Positions 6,209-6,627 of a DNA stretch of 6,627 nucleotides are shown here, piece by piece; the first letter of the stretch is position 1; every line of letters begins with the position of its first letter. Origin of the DNA: Haliscomenobacter sp038240665 (GTDB taxonomy: Bacteria > Bacteroidota > Bacteroidia > Chitinophagales > Saprospiraceae). The stretch spans positions 1 through 6,627 of the forward strand of contig JBBRGN010000268.1 in NCBI GenBank assembly GCA_038240665.1, written 5' to 3'. The notes beneath the pieces are model-generated. The model did not search any database. It had not been told where the DNA came from and saw nothing but the letters and a program-made list of their open reading frames with translations. The translations under genes were made by a program, and so were the position numbers.

Positions 6209-6627
6209 TTACATCCTATCCATATACCAGCTTAGTTGTTTCTCCATTTTTTGCAACTGAAAAATAGAGGTGATTGTTTTTTGCAGTCGCATAAACGCCG
6301 TTTCGCTTTTTACAACATAATCGTGGGCTTTGTGGTGCATACAATTGATCGCTACATCAATTTTATCTTGCGATGAAAGCATAATGATGGGAATATTGGG
6401 ATGAGTCCCTTTGATTTTATCCAAGGTTTCTAGACCGTTCATGGCATGCTTATCGAGGCCATCCAAATGATAATCTAAGATAATGACATCAGGATCATGT
6501 GATAAATTGGCCAGACACAATTCACCGGTAGCAAATGTTTCGATGTCAAAATCGGCGTGTTCCATAAACTCTATCTCTAAAAGTTTTAGAAACAGGGCAT
6601 CGTCATCTACCAAAAAGAGCTTGATCT
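6209..6627 (-). CDS. Single-domain response regulator (CheY-like receiver), 5' truncated
   Basis: The minus-strand frame is open to the right window edge and ends with TAA at 6209-6211, giving 139 complete codons. It begins I-K-L-F-L-V-D-D-D, the first strand and acidic pocket of a receiver domain. This shows that the TTG at 6613 is not the start and that the true start lies a few codons outside the window. The phospho-acceptor Asp is in I-I-L-D-Y-H (codon 6475-6473), the switch Ser in M-L-S-S-Q-D, and the conserved Lys in V-V-K-S-E (codon 6310-6308). After the fifth helix only a short helical tail (L-Q-K-M-E-K-Q-L) follows before the stop, so there is no DNA-binding or enzymatic output domain. 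It should accept phosphate from a histidine kinase and act by protein contact or as a phosphorelay intermediate; the partner kinase is not in the window. It is convergent with the Rpn-like remnant. Confidence 0.93.
   Translation of the reverse strand, partial: IKLFLVDDDALFLKLLEIEFMEHADFDIETFATGELCLANLSHDPDVIILDYHLDGLDKHAMNGLETLDKIKGTHPNIPIIMLSSQDKIDVAINCMHHKAHDYVVKSETAFMRLQKTITSIFQLQKMEKQLSWYMDRM

Noticed and set aside
6209..6613. TTG at 6613 as the response regulator start
   Set aside because: The codons before it read I-K-L-F and complete the first receiver strand, so the gene runs off the window edge.

Overview
The window looks like chromosomal DNA from a Bacteroidota bacterium, probably Saprospiria-like (inferred). 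The reasons are two large secreted proteins ending in type A Por/T9SS C-terminal sorting domains, LamG and fibronectin type III surface modules, no Shine-Dalgarno sequences at the gene starts, a TAnnTTTG-type -7 element, and an Rpn-type PD-(D/E)XK gene of a kind common in this phylum. No RNA gene, CRISPR array or intact insertion sequence was seen.

Layout. Bases 1-519 hold the 3' end of a secreted LamG protein with a T9SS sorting domain, cut by the left window edge. Eleven bases later, on the same strand, starts a 1369-residue secreted protein (531-4640). It has a signal peptide, four near-copy LamG modules at about 211-residue spacing, two FN3 domains, a fifth and more diverged LamG module and a T9SS sorting domain. 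The pair probably forms an operon and closes with a strong intrinsic terminator at 4690-4737. The products are expected to be exported by Sec, carried across the outer membrane by T9SS and then released or surface-anchored. Binding of carbohydrate or another extracellular ligand is the likely role, but the ligand is unknown.

After an AT-rich palindrome and a candidate promoter comes an Rpn-family (PDDEXK_2-like) nuclease/putative transposase gene, 4792-5790. It is broken as read: two opposite single-base frameshifts near the 5' end, both in homopolymers, and an in-frame TAA inside a duplicated heptad near the 3' end. The nuclease core residues (D, ExQ) are still present. A 418-bp stretch without genes follows (5791-6208). 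It carries a 10-bp perfect inverted repeat with a 45-bp spacer, nested inside another 9-bp inverted repeat, and may be a dispersed or mobile-derived repeat. The right edge is a minus-strand, 5'-truncated single-domain (CheY-like) response regulator (6209-6627), with a weak candidate terminator downstream of it.

The regions do not form one obvious system: a surface-protein operon, a decaying selfish or recombination gene and a signalling gene sit side by side. The most distinctive signal is the strongly conserved W-Q-E-R-W-K-I-S-L-P core repeated in the LamG modules of the large protein.
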